NCBI GenBank assembly: GCA_026770575.1
Contig: MU657968.1
Span: 1 to 17,302 of the forward strand
Direction: 5' to 3'
Length of the DNA: 17,302 nucleotides
Origin: Pelagophyceae sp. CCMP2097
Lineage: Eukaryota; Sar; Pelagophyceae
The translations under genes and the position numbers were made by a program. This document shows positions 8,001 to 16,762 of this stretch, piece by piece. Each line of letters starts with the position of its first letter. Position 1 is the stretch's first letter. Below the pieces are notes generated by a model. It saw only the letters and a list, made by a program, of their open reading frames with translations. It did no database searches and was not told where the DNA came from.

Positions 8001-11000
8001 CTGCGCAGACGAGTGGTGGGCCGCCGGCGGCGCGTCCACGCGGCACGACTTCCGCTTCGACGCCGCGCCGCTGGGCTGCGTCATCGTCCTCCATGCGGCC
8101 GTGACCGACGGCGGCGTCGTTTTAGCGCGGCCGTGCTGCCGCGTCGAGGCCATCGACGGCGGCGGCGCGGCGGCGCAGCTGGGCCTGCTCGAGGGCGACG
8201 TTTTACTTGACGCCGACGGCCGCGAGCCGCCCGTCTACGCAGAGGGTACCGACGACGTGCTCGGCGAATACGTCAAGTCGCTCGCCTTCCCGCTCGTGCT
8301 CCGCGTCGCGCGGAGAAGCACGAGGCGTCGCGCCGCCGACGGCCAAGGCGACGGCGCGGTGACGGGCCACGCCGACGGCGGCGCGCATTCATCGGACGGC
8401 GAGTCGGACGGCGAGGGTGCCGCAGACGAGCTGCGGCGGGCGCACGACGCGGCGCTTAGCCTGTGCGCGTCGACGCTGCTGTATTCGTCGCGGCGGTCAG
8501 TCGCGCACGCGGCAATCCGGTGCGTCGACGGCGCGGCGCGGCGCGGCGGGTACGTCGCGCGCCTCGCGCACGCGCGCGCGATGGATGTGCGCACGGCCAC
8601 GGCTGTCGCGCTGACGCCGGGCGTTGCGGAGAGCATGGCGACGTGGTCACCCGACGAGACCGGCGGGCCGAGCCTCTCGCGCGACGAGGCCGCAGCGATG
8701 ATCCCGCTGGCCGAGGCCACCGTCGCCGAAGCCGTGCCGCTGGCCGAGGGTCTACCGCGAATCCTCAACGAGGCTCGTGTTCGCACCGAGGGCCTACCCG
8801 ACTACGTCCTGCAGCCCGAGGCGGCGGCGTCGATGGCGTCGTCGCGGTCGCTGGGCCGCGCGGCGAGCTCGAGCGGCGACGGGCCCGAGCTGCCCGGGTC
8901 GGCCATCGCGCGGCTCCTCGAGGTGGCGTCGCTCGGCAGCCGCGCAGACGACGGCGGCGACCGCAAGGACGCGTCGGTGAACAAGGCCGCCGCACCGCCG
9001 ACGCGCCGCGCCGCCGACGCAGCCGCCGCCGACGCACGGCGCGAGTCGGCGCTGCGCGTCGCCGCGCTCGAGGCGCTCGGCTCGCTCTGCGGCGCCGCCG
9101 GCTCAAGACGCGACGAAGCCGACGACGGCGCAGACGGGCCGTCGCTCGCGCGGCTGTGGCGCCAGGCGGCAGCGGCTTGCGTCGCCGAGCCGCGGGCGAC
9201 ACGCGTCGTCGTCGGCCTCCTCGGTGGCTCCCACGGCGGCGGCGCGGCGCGCGCGGCGGTGCGCTTCGTGCGCGCCGTCGCGCGCGCGAAGCGCGGCACG
9301 GCCAAGGCTTTGGTCGACGCGGGCTGCCTCGCGCCGCTCGCCTGGCTGCTGCGGTGCGCGCCGTCGGCCACCGAGGCGCCGCCGCGCGCCGCCGCGCTCG
9401 CGCGCCTCATGAACGACGCCGCGCGGGGCGCGCGCCGCCGCGCCGCCGCGCCGCCGCGAGGCGCGCTGCGCCGCCGCCTCTTTGGCGCGTTCCTCGCCAG
9501 CGGCGGGGGCGAGAAGCTGACCGCCGCCGCGAAGAAACTGGCCGCGGCTGCCGTCGCCGCGGGCGGCGAGCACGAGGCCGAGCTGTGGCTGCTGCGCGAT
9601 TCGTCGGTGGACGGCGCGGCGTGCAAGGCGTGCGCGCTCGACGCTTTGGAGCTGCTGACGGGCGCGTTTGAGGCCGGCGATAGCGTAGCCGAGCTGCGCG
9701 ACGCGCTGGACACGGCCGCCAGCGTCGCGCTCGGCGGCCTCGACAAGCCGCGCCGCGCCACGCGCGCGCAAGCCTGGCGCGCCGCGCGTGCGCTCCAGAC
9801 CGCCGCCGCCGGTGGCGCCAGCTGGAAGGCGCTCAAGACCAAGGGCCTCGACGCGCTCGCGCGCGTCGTCGCCGGCAGCGCCACGACGTGGCTCGCGCCG
9901 CCGGCGGCGCGCGCGCTCTACGACGTCTCGCGGCGCGGCGCCGCCGGCGCCGACGCCCTCGCCGCTGCGGGCGCCGCAGCAGCGCTCGTCGCGTTCATCG
10001 CCAAGCGCCGCCCCGCCGACGGCGAGGCGCTGACCGAATGCGGCGAGGCGCCCGCCGACGCGCCGGCCGAATGCGCGCCGGGCGCCCCGTGGAAGCTCGA
10101 CGAAGTGGCCGCCGAAGCGCTACTCCGCCTGGCGCTCAACTCGGCCGAGCCGCGCGCGGAGCTCGCCGCCGTCGACGCTTCAGTCGTCGCGCAGGCCGCG
10201 CAGCGCCTCCTCGCCCTCGCGCCGCACGCCGCCGCGTCGGCCTTCCTCCGCGCCGTCGTCGTCACGTGCATGACCGCCGGGCCGGCCGACGGCGACGGCG
10301 CGGCGGCGGCGCTCCTGGCGGTCACGGTGGTCCGCGCGGCGCCGGAGCGCCTCGGGGCGCTGCTGACGGACCACGGCGACGGCGACGCGGCTGCGGTGCT
10401 GCGCTTCGCGGCGGACCACGAAGGCGTCCAAGGCGTCTGGCCGTGCGTGCGCGGCACGCCGCGCGGCCTCCGTAGCCTCTGGCTCGTCGTCGGCCAGGCC
10501 GCGACGCCGCGCGGCCGCGACGCCGCCGCGAAGAGGCTCGGCGACTGCGTCGCGATCGACGACTGCGGCGCCGCGGCGACGGCGAGGGACGCGCTGCTTG
10601 GGGCCCCGGGCGCCGGTGAGGGCGGCGCGCCGCACGCCGACCACGGCGTCGCGGCGCGGGCGCTGCGGGCGCTCCTCGAGGGCGGGTCGGCGGCGTGCGT
10701 CGGCGCGCTGTCGGCGCTCGTGTCCGCCGGCGCCGTCGACGCGCGCGGCGAGGCGCTGCGCGCCTGCGTCGCGCGCGCGCTCGCGTCGCGCGACCCGCAG
10801 CGGCGCGAGGCGGCGGCGGCGCTCTGCGCCCTCGACGCGCCGGCACGCGCCCTAGCGCACCTCGCCGCAAAGGCAGCGGCAGGCGGCGACGCGGGCGCCG
10901 ACGGGCCTAGCGCGTCGCTCGAGGCCGCCGCGGCGGCCGTCGCCGCGGGCATGGTCGGCGAGGGCGTGCACGCGGCGGCGGCGGCGGTGCTGCGCTGCGC

Positions 11001-13950
11001 GGTGGAACGCGACGCCGGCGCGCGCGCGGCGCTTAAGGACGACGCCGCGGGCCTGCTGGCGGCGCTCGAGGGGCTCCTCGACGCGGCGGCGGCGCCGGTG
11101 CGCGAGTGCGCGCTGCGCACGCTCGCCGCTCTCGCCGGCGGCGACGACTTCCGCGTCGACGTGGCCGCGAGCGGCAAGGTCCGCGGCCGAGTCATCGATA
11201 TCCTCGACGAATTCTCCGCGGCCGCGGCGCTGGCCGAAGCGCGCAAGGCGGTGGCGGAAGGAGACGGCACGGAGGACGACTCTGTAAAGCACGACGCGCT
11301 CGAAGATGACACCGTCGAAGACGGCTCCGTACAGCGTAATGCGCTCGAAGACAAAGATGACGCTGTGGATGATGCCGTGCCGCGCGACGCGCTCGAAGAA
11401 GAGGAATACGGCGCGGGAGAAGGCTCCGAAGAGGGCTCCGCGTCGCGCTCCACGCTCGGAGAAGATGACTCCGAGGACGACAGCTCTGCGTCGCGCTCCG
11501 AAATCGGAGAAGATGACGCCGTGGACGACGATTCCGTGGCACGCTCTGCGCTCGGCGAAGAAGGTGCTGTGGAAAAAGGCTCCGCGTCGCGCTCCGCGGT
11601 CGGAGAGGGTGACTCCGAGGAAGGCGGCTCCATGGATAACGACTCCGTGGCGCGCTCTGCGGTCGGAGAATCTGACGCCTTCGAAGATGGCTCCGTGGCG
11701 CGCTCTGCGCTCGGAGAAGAAGGTGCTGTGGAAGATAGCTCCGCGGTCGTCGAAGAAGGTGCTGTGGAAGACGGCTATGCGCTCATCGAAGAAGACACTG
11801 TAGACGAAGGCTCCGCGCTCGTCGAAGAAGATGCTGTAGACGAGGGCTCCGCGCTCATCGAACAAGGCGCCGCCGCGGAGGGGGTCCTGGGGGCGTCGTC
11901 GCTTCTAGTCGGCACCGACGCCGAATTCGAGGCGGCGGCGCGCATCGCCTTTGCGATGGCCTCGTCGGCCGAGGCGGACGTCGGCGCGCTGCTGCAGCTC
12001 GCAGAGTGCGTCGGCCGCGCCGTCGAATGCGGCGGCGCCCCGCCCGGCAGCCTGCGCTGGCTCGCCGACGCTGTTTCCGCGCTCGCGGCGCGGCGGCCCG
12101 CCGCCGACGCGCTGGCGAGCAGGGCGCCGCTGCGCCACGCGCTCCTCGCGGCGTCGACGGCCCGCGCGGCCCCGCCGGAAATTGAAACGGCCTGGCCGAG
12201 GCACGCGGGGCGTGCCGACGCGGTCGAGGGGACCGCGTTCGCCGCCGCGTTCGCCTTTGCCGCGCTGGTGCGGCACCTGCCGCTCGCCGCGCACGCCGTC
12301 GACGTCGTCGCCGCGCTCGCGCCGGACGACGACGCCTGGCCGCGGCGGCCGGCTTCGCAGGAGGAGCATGAGCGCGCTGCCGTGGCGTGCCTACTCTTCG
12401 GCGCGCTCCGCGGCGCGGCGCTGGCCGCGACGGACGCCGAGCGCGCCGGCGTGCGCGAATCGCTGGCGCGCGGCGGCGCCGACGTCGTCGCCGCGGCGGC
12501 GCGCGCCCGCACGCCGGCGAGGTTTTCCGCGCGCGCGTTTCTGGCCGCGCTCGCGCCGAGGACCGCCCTCGAGCTCGACGACGGCGATGCGCAGACGCCG
12601 GCGGCGGAGACGCGCGTTCCGCCGTGCTCAGAGGACGACTGCGAGAAGGCGCGGGCGGCCGAGGACTTTTTGGAGCGGCAGCGGATCGCGCTTGGGATGT
12701 CCGGCGTCGACGACGAGGGCACGGCCCGCGACGAAGGCCGCTCCGCCGACGAGGCCATCGCGCGCCGGGGCGGCCCGGAGGCGCCCCCCGCCGGCGCGGC
12801 TGAGGCGCGGGTCGAGCCCGAACTCGAGCCCTGGCAGCGGTCCCGCACACCCGCGCTGGAAGACGACGACGACGACGAAGACGAGGCGAGCCAGGCCGCG
12901 TCGTCGGCGGACGGCGCCGCTCGGCGCGAGCGCGCGCTCAATCGCGCCGGTTCGGTGGCCGAGTCGCGCGCCGTGCGCCGCCCGGGCTGCGGCTATGACG
13001 ACGACGACGACGACGACGACCCCGAGCTGCAGGCCGCGCTCGCGCTCTCCGCGCGGTCGCTCGTCGAGGACGAGGCGCGCCGCGAGGCGGCGGACGCGCT
13101 AGCTGATGGCGACGATACGCCGTCGCTCGTCCGCGCCGTCTCCGAAGGCACGCTCCCCGCGGCCCCGCCGGCCGCCGCCGACGCGTCGGCCGCCGTCCAG
13201 AGCGACGATCGGGAAGCGGACAAGCACGACGAAGCCGCCGTCGCACGATCAGGCTCGGCGCCTCGACCAAGTGATCGAGAAGAAGAGGGTTCTCCCCCAG
13301 AGGCGGCGGCGGACGACGACGACGAAGATCAGAAGCGCGACGACGACGAGCACCCAGTGCTCGAGACGCGCGACGAGGCGGGGCCTGCTTCTCCACGTGG
13401 CGACGACGACGACGGGACTGACTCGGACGATGGCGCCTCTTCCGCTTCTTCCGCTTCTTCGACGCAGGCGGCTCCCGCGCCACCGGCGTACGCGGCGGCG
13501 TCGGATGAGCGTGCCCCCGGAGGACCGCCGCCCGCGCGCGGTCCGCCCGCGTACGAGCCCGCCAAGCCCGACTCGGAAAACGACTCGGACGACGACGGCG
13601 CTTCGGACCTGCTGGCCGCGCTCGAACTGAGCAGGCAGGCGACCGAGGTTGAGGGCGGCGGCGCCGAGTCAAGCGCTGCGGTCGAAGCGCGCGGGCGCGC
13701 CGACGCCGAAGCGCGCGGGTGCGCCGACGCCCGGCCAGCTGAGCGACGACGGCCGGCCTCGCCCGGCGCGCCACCGCCGCCGCCGGCCTACGACCAAGTC
13801 TGCAGCCCAAAGTCGCCAGCGCCGCCGCCTCCGGCGGCGCCGCCAACCCCCGGCGGGAGACGCGCCGCGGAGCCGGTGTCGCCGACGGCGTCGCCGACGA
13901 CCAGGCCAGACGCCAAGGCCAAGAAGCAAAAGGGCATCCGGCTCTTCTAG
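5090..13950 (+). CDS. giant PDZ / ARM-like / UIM / PPxY scaffold protein
   Basis: The family is not recognised as a whole. Predicted exons are 5090-5380, 5449-5673 and 5797-13950 (about 2,889 residues). The ATG at 5090 has G at -3 and +4. The upstream limit of the long third-exon frame is not an ATG, which supports the added 5' exons. A PDZ-like domain at about 592-686 carries HGLGLEL and GVRPGDELLEVNGRRV. A second at about 921-1011 carries LGLLEGDVLLDADG. Residues about 1040-1990 are Ala/Leu/Arg-rich helical repeats resembling ARM/HEAT solenoids. Residues about 1999-2195 are acidic repeats. The C-terminal 350 residues are disordered, with Asp runs, two ubiquitin-interacting motifs (PELQAALALSARS at 2581; DLLAALELSRQATE at 2776) and three PPAY motifs (2734, 2755, 2834). 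It ends in a basic KAKKQKGIRLF. UIM plus PPxY suggests an adaptor that binds ubiquitinated cargo and a NEDD4-type ligase. There is no HECT, RING or kinase domain, so it is probably non-catalytic. Further stop-free introns may be hidden in the ORF. Confidence 0.8.
5381..5448 (+). other. intron 1 of scaffold gene (68 nt, boundaries uncertain)
   Basis: A frame change is needed between the ATG-5090 frame and the frame used after 5449. One solution is GTCACC at 5381 to ATTCACAG ending at 5448, with both exons cut in phase 0. The alternative is GTATGG at 5395 to GCGAG ending at 5435 (41 nt), which has a better donor but is very short, and would make the protein 2,898 residues. Confidence 0.55.
5674..5796 (+). 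other. intron 2 of scaffold gene (123 nt)
   Basis: The donor is GTGCGC at 5674 and the acceptor CTCTAG ends at 5796. The only stop in this frame, TAG at 5794-5796, is part of the acceptor itself. Splicing joins LALACE to ALAPYLRREPAS in phase 0 and links the N-terminal region to the long third exon. Confidence 0.8.
11277..11865 (+). repeat. coding minisatellite, 48-nt units passing into 36-nt units
   Basis: The sequence encodes degenerate repeats of 16 residues of the type GSVARSALGEEGAVED (from about 11,450 to 11,740). These switch to 12-residue units of the type SALVEEDAVDEG (about 11,740-11,865). Recurrent DNA words include GAAGAAGGTGCTGTGGAA. Base and codon use here are visibly less GC-rich than in the rest of the exon (GAA, GAT and GCT are common). 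The product is a long acidic, probably disordered linker between the solenoid and the C-terminal region. Confidence 0.85.
12998..13020 (+). repeat. (GAC)n microsatellite encoding an Asp run next to UIM1
   Basis: About eight consecutive Asp codons directly precede PELQAALALS. Acidic residues before the helix are part of the UIM consensus, so the run probably contributes to the ubiquitin-binding motif as well as being a slippage-prone tract. A second, shorter Asp/Glu tract lies at about 12,861-12,884. Confidence 0.8.
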
Positions 13951-14086
13951 CTGCGCCTCGGCGCGTGCGCGGCTGCCCCGGAGCGAGGCGGCTCGCCCCT
14001 GGTCGGGGCGGCGCAGATGTCTAAAGAGAATTCAACTTTAGTGGACGCTCCTTCTCGATGACGGAAGCGGTCCGACTGGCCCGCCT

Positions 14087-14521
14087 CTAGAAGGAGCGGA
14101 TGCTCGCGAGCATCGCGGGCCAGTCGGTAGATTCCCTATTCGGCACTTGCGCCGGTCGACTTTGTCGCGCGTAGTCTCCTGCGAGGGCGCGCGCTAAGCG
14201 CGTGTCGCCGCGTCGGATGGCCATCCAGCCTTTCGAGACGTCGCCCGTCAAGTAGTCGCAGTACGTATCGTGCGGGGGCGGGAACTCGTCGACCTGCGCC
14301 GAAGCGTCACGGTCGCTCGACTTGCAAGGCGGACGGGACGCGCGACGACGCGCCTGGCGAGGTGTCGTTTTCCAGTCGTCTTTCCGGCAATACGACCGCC
14401 AGTGCGTCCGAGCGCCGTGGTCGGGGGCGTGGAGATGGAGCGCGAACCGGGCCTCGGCCGCCGCCGTTTCCGCCGCCGCCGCCTCTGCGCGACGCGCGCT
14501 CGAGGAAGAGCAGGCCTCCAT
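14087..14521 (-). CDS. hypothetical protein (weakly supported)
   Basis: An ATG at 14521 opens a 144-residue frame ending in TAG at 14087. The first 30 residues are Ala/Glu/Arg-rich and helix-prone (SARRAEAAAAETAAAEAR), then comes a Cys/Trp-containing basic stretch (HWRSYCRKDDWK). The C-terminal 60 residues look more protein-like (DTYCDYLTGDVSKGWMAIRR, then DWPAMLASIRSF). I recognise no family. Chance ORFs are common in this GC-rich DNA, and a CAG|GTCGACGAGTTC sequence at about 14,290 could be a splice acceptor, so the real gene may include only the C-terminal part. It lies between the 3' ends of the scaffold gene and the CHORD gene. Confidence 0.3.
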   Translation of the reverse strand: MEACSSSSARRAEAAAAETAAAEARFALHLHAPDHGARTHWRSYCRKDDWKTTPRQARRRASRPPCKSSDRDASAQVDEFPPPHDTYCDYLTGDVSKGWMAIRRGDTRLARALAGDYARQSRPAQVPNRESTDWPAMLASIRSF

Positions 14522-14524
14522 CAC

Positions 14525-14960
14525 CGGAGATGTCCTGTGCGAGTCTGCCGTGCGAGGCTCGCGTGGACGGTAGAATCACGCGACGACGCACCAATCCCCA
14601 AACTCCATCGTCCTCCGCGCGGCGCCGCCGAGCGCTCAATTTATTTTCTCAGCGGACTTTCCGGGTTTTCCGCGAGGCCTCCTTCAAAGAAGTCCTGGCG
14701 TGCTCGCAGCGGCGCGGCGTGCCAGCGCCACTGCCAGACACGACGATGCCGCCAGCTGCGTCCCGGGTCCGCCGCCGGTTCGCTCTGTTCGAACGCATCA
14801 CAGAGTTGTTACGAGTCGGCGCGCCTCGAGGGGCGCTTCTTCGTTCCATTTTCCGCCAGCCGGAGCGACGCCGTCCGAGTGGGCGCTCTCGGGGACGCGT
14901 CAGGGCCGCGGCGGAGGCGGCCCCGAGCCCGTCGTGCCGATGAGGTTGTGGAGGCCGAAG
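14525..14960. other. 436-bp stretch with no supported gene
   Basis: Both strands contain long open frames here, but they are Arg/Pro/Ser-rich, start in arbitrary places and match no family, as expected of shadow frames in GC-rich DNA. A short AT-rich patch (TCAATTTATTTTCTCAG, about 14,636-14,652) is the only compositional break. The stretch lies 5' of the hypothetical minus-strand ORF and 3' of the CHORD gene, so it could hold a promoter for the former and a poly(A) site for the latter. Confidence 0.5.
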
Positions 14961-16047
14961 CTAAGTGGCCACTGATCTTTGCCACAGATAGTAATACGAT
15001 AAACGGCACTGATCGTAATACGGTCGATCACCAGTGGGGCCGCGCGGAGCGTCGTTCCTCCAGCGTATATCTCTCGCCCCTGCCGCTCGCGGCTGCACCG
15101 GCGACTCCGCTTGCGCCGTCGTCGGCGTTTCCCCGGCCCGGCTCGTGGACGCTGGCCCGCGCCCGAACTCCGTCGCGAGCTCGGCCTTGACCTCTGCGTC
15201 GTCGTCGTTGAACTTCTTCTTCAGCGCGGAAACGGCGGCGTCGAAGTCGCCGGCGCTGCAGCCGACGCCAACGAGCGCCGCCTTGAGCGCCTCGATGGGG
15301 TCGGGCGCCGCGCCTGTCCGCGGCGGTTCCAATATCGTCATTCTCCGGGCGAGGACGCACTCTTTTCGCCGTTGCGCTCGCGGTTGAATTCGTCGACGGA
15401 CTTGAGCTTTGCGCCGCCGGGAGGGTTGCCGCGGAGCTCCTGGCCGCCCATGACGGAGACGCCGCCGGGCTTGATGTCGGAATGCTTGCCGCGCGCGCAG
15501 CCGCGAATCTCCATGAAGGACTCCCAGTCGTACGCCTTTTTGCCGGGGCAGCAGGACCAGTACTTTGCCGTTTCGTGGAAGACTGGGGGTTTGTTGTGGT
15601 GCTGGCACTCGCCATCAAAGTTGTCGCGCTCCGTGTACTTCTTGTTGCACCCAAAGAGCTTGCACGCGCGCTGCTGGTCCAGCGGGTCGCCGCCGTACGC
15701 CGCGCTCGCCTGCGCGCGGGGTTGCAGGTGGCGCGCGGGCGGGGCCGTCGCACCGACGGCGCGCGCGGCGGTTCGACCGTGGCGCCAATCTTGACGTAGA
15801 GGTCGGCGCGGTCGTTGATGCGGTCGTTTACGCTGGCGTTCGGGTGGAGGACCTCGCGCATGTCCGTCTCCAGGCGGAGCTCCGACGCCTCCATGGGGTT
15901 CTCCGGGTGCTTTTCATTATAGTTTTTCACAAACACGTCGAGCAGGTTCGAAACGGGCCCAGTCTCCCACTTCTTCGGCAGCGTGATCTTCAGCGTCTGG
16001 TGCAGCGACGCCGCAGCAGGCTCCTCGAAGTGGATGAAGACCTTCAT
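14961..16047 (-). CDS. CHORD zinc-binding protein with N-terminal ubiquitin-like domain
   Basis: Predicted exons on the minus strand are 16047-15754, 15709-15361 and 15313-14961 (331 residues). The ATG at 16047 has A at -3. Residues 1-98 (MKVFIHFEE, ITLPKKWETGPVSNLLDVFV, DRADLYVKIG) look like a ubiquitin-like beta-grasp fold. Residues 114-174 are a complete CHORD domain with ligands C114, C119, C133, H136, C151, C152, C169 and H174 and the family words PVFHETAKYWSCC and IRGCARGKH. CHORD proteins (plant RAR1, animal CHP-1/morgana) bind two zinc ions and act as HSP90/SGT1 co-chaperones. That role is inferred here by family. Only one CHORD is present and no CS domain follows, unlike the two-CHORD RAR1. 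Residues about 218-275 (PDPIEALKAALVGVG; VSALKKKFNDDDAEVKAEL) suggest a small helical domain. The last 25 or so codons use TTA, TAT and ATA, which the rest avoids, so the true 3' end may be elsewhere. Confidence 0.87.
15314..15360 (-). other. intron 2 of CHORD gene (47 nt)
   Basis: The donor GTGCGT starts at 15360 and the acceptor GGACAG ends at 15314, with a branch-like AATGAC between them. Without splicing the CHORD frame stops at TGA a few codons on. Splicing makes a serine codon A|GC and continues into SAAPDPIEALKAALVG. Confidence 0.8.
15710..15753 (-). other. intron 1 of CHORD gene (44 nt)
   Basis: The donor GTGCGA starts at 15753 and the acceptor GCGCGCAG ends at 15710. Removal moves from the ubiquitin-like frame into the CHORD frame in phase 0 (EPPRAPS|ASAAYGGDPLDQQ). 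The unspliced frame would destroy the CHORD domain. Confidence 0.82.
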
Positions 16048-16178
16048 CGTCGTGCACGCTGTTGTCGGACGCTGTTTGATTAAGCTCGCTGAAATCTCCC
16101 GCATTTCTTGTCATCTGAAGAGTGCTTGGTGAGCACCTCCCAAAAATCGGACAAGCACTTACCCGACTCCCCGCCACG
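16048..16178. promoter_or_regulatory. 131-bp divergent intergenic region
   Basis: This region lies between the CHORD start codon (minus, 16047) and the MYND-like mini-ORF (plus, 16179). It must contain the CHORD promoter. I see no clear TATA box or operator; CAAAAATCGGACAAGC at about 16,141 is the only AT-leaning patch. Confidence 0.4.
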
Positions 16179-16301
16179 ATGGACGACCCGCAGGCCGCAT
16201 ACGTGCCAAAGCCCTGCTGCGTCTGCGACGCGCCGGGCGGCAAGCACTGCACCAAGTGCAAATCGCGCCAAATCGAATGTTCGAAAAGGTCGCCGAAATA
16301 A
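16179..16301 (+). pseudogene. truncated MYND-type zinc finger ORF (40 codons)
   Basis: ATG at 16179 to TAA at 16299-16301. The product contains CCVCDAPGGKHCTKCKSR followed by ECSK, which corresponds to the first half of a MYND finger (C-x2-C ... C-x2-C ... [Y]CS). MYND fingers mediate protein-protein contacts. The rest of the finger (C-Q-x2-D/E-W-x2-H-x3-C) is missing: the frame ends in KRSPK and none of the three forward frames just downstream restores it. The aromatic residue before CS is replaced by Glu. It is either the remnant of a larger MYND gene or a first exon whose partner I could not find. Confidence 0.55.
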
Positions 16302-16520
16302 AATTAAATCGAAAATCGAAAAACTTTCCCTCTTTTTAAAAAGCTTTTCGACTTCCTAAATCGGCCTACAAGGGGGAAGAATATTGACGTATCGACGCGT
16401 GTCGTGGACGAGCGGAGCAGGGGTCAACATGAAACTGCCGCTCATTTTCTCACCTCCACAGGACGTTTTGTGAGACTTGGAGTGGCTTGACATGTCCGAG
16501 CCGACCCAAGGTGTCGGGCT

Positions 16521-16631
16521 GGAGGCGGAACTCTCCCTTTTTTCGCGTACCCTACGCGCAATCTCGATTTTAGCGTCGCCAAAAGCTGGTTTGAGGTGGT
16601 TTTCCGTTGTCTTCGTTTGAGTTCCGCCTCC
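16521..16631. repeat. 13-bp perfect inverted repeat with 85-nt spacer
   Basis: GGAGGCGGAACTC at 16521-16533 is matched by its reverse complement GAGTTCCGCCTCC at 16619-16631. It is nested inside the larger inverted repeat and could fold as a long-loop hairpin in RNA or DNA. Confidence 0.6.
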
Positions 16632-16720
16632 CTGCCGCTTCGCTGGGGCCGGCTGTAGGCCCTGGCCACACCAGAGCCCGACCTAGTACCCTGTGGAGTT
16701 GAGAATTAAGGCCCAAAATT

Positions 16721-16762
16721 TAGGCTATGGGCTCCATTTTGTAAGTTATGGGCTTCATTTCA
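16721..16762. repeat. two-copy 21-bp imperfect tandem repeat
   Basis: TATGGGCTCCATTT at 16726-16739 and TATGGGCTTCATTT at 16747-16760 are spaced 21 bp apart within two adjacent similar units. Related GCCCA/TGGGC words nearby could pair. It lies in the gene-poor region, inside the 14-bp inverted repeat. Confidence 0.65.

Noticed and set aside
10852..11865. 337-codon minus-strand open frame opposite the acidic repeat
   Set aside because: Its repeats (FFDERGA-type) are the antisense of the plus-strand minisatellite, which lies in the middle of a continuous 8-kb plus-strand coding exon.
5090..13950. HECT-type E3 ligase (HUWE1/UPL-like) because of the ARM-like repeats and UIMs
   Set aside because: No HECT catalytic domain or C-terminal active-site cysteine region is present. 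The protein ends in a disordered PPxY/UIM tail.
14099..14114. Perfect 16-bp palindrome GATGCTCGCGAGCATC as a terminator or binding site
   Set aside because: A palindrome this long is expected by chance about once in a few tens of kilobases. It has no loop or T-run and lies within an open frame.
14270..15190. 306-codon plus-strand open frame
   Set aside because: It overlaps the CHORD 3' exon and the hypothetical minus ORF, is Arg/Ser/Pro-rich throughout and shows no domain. It is a typical shadow frame in GC-rich DNA.
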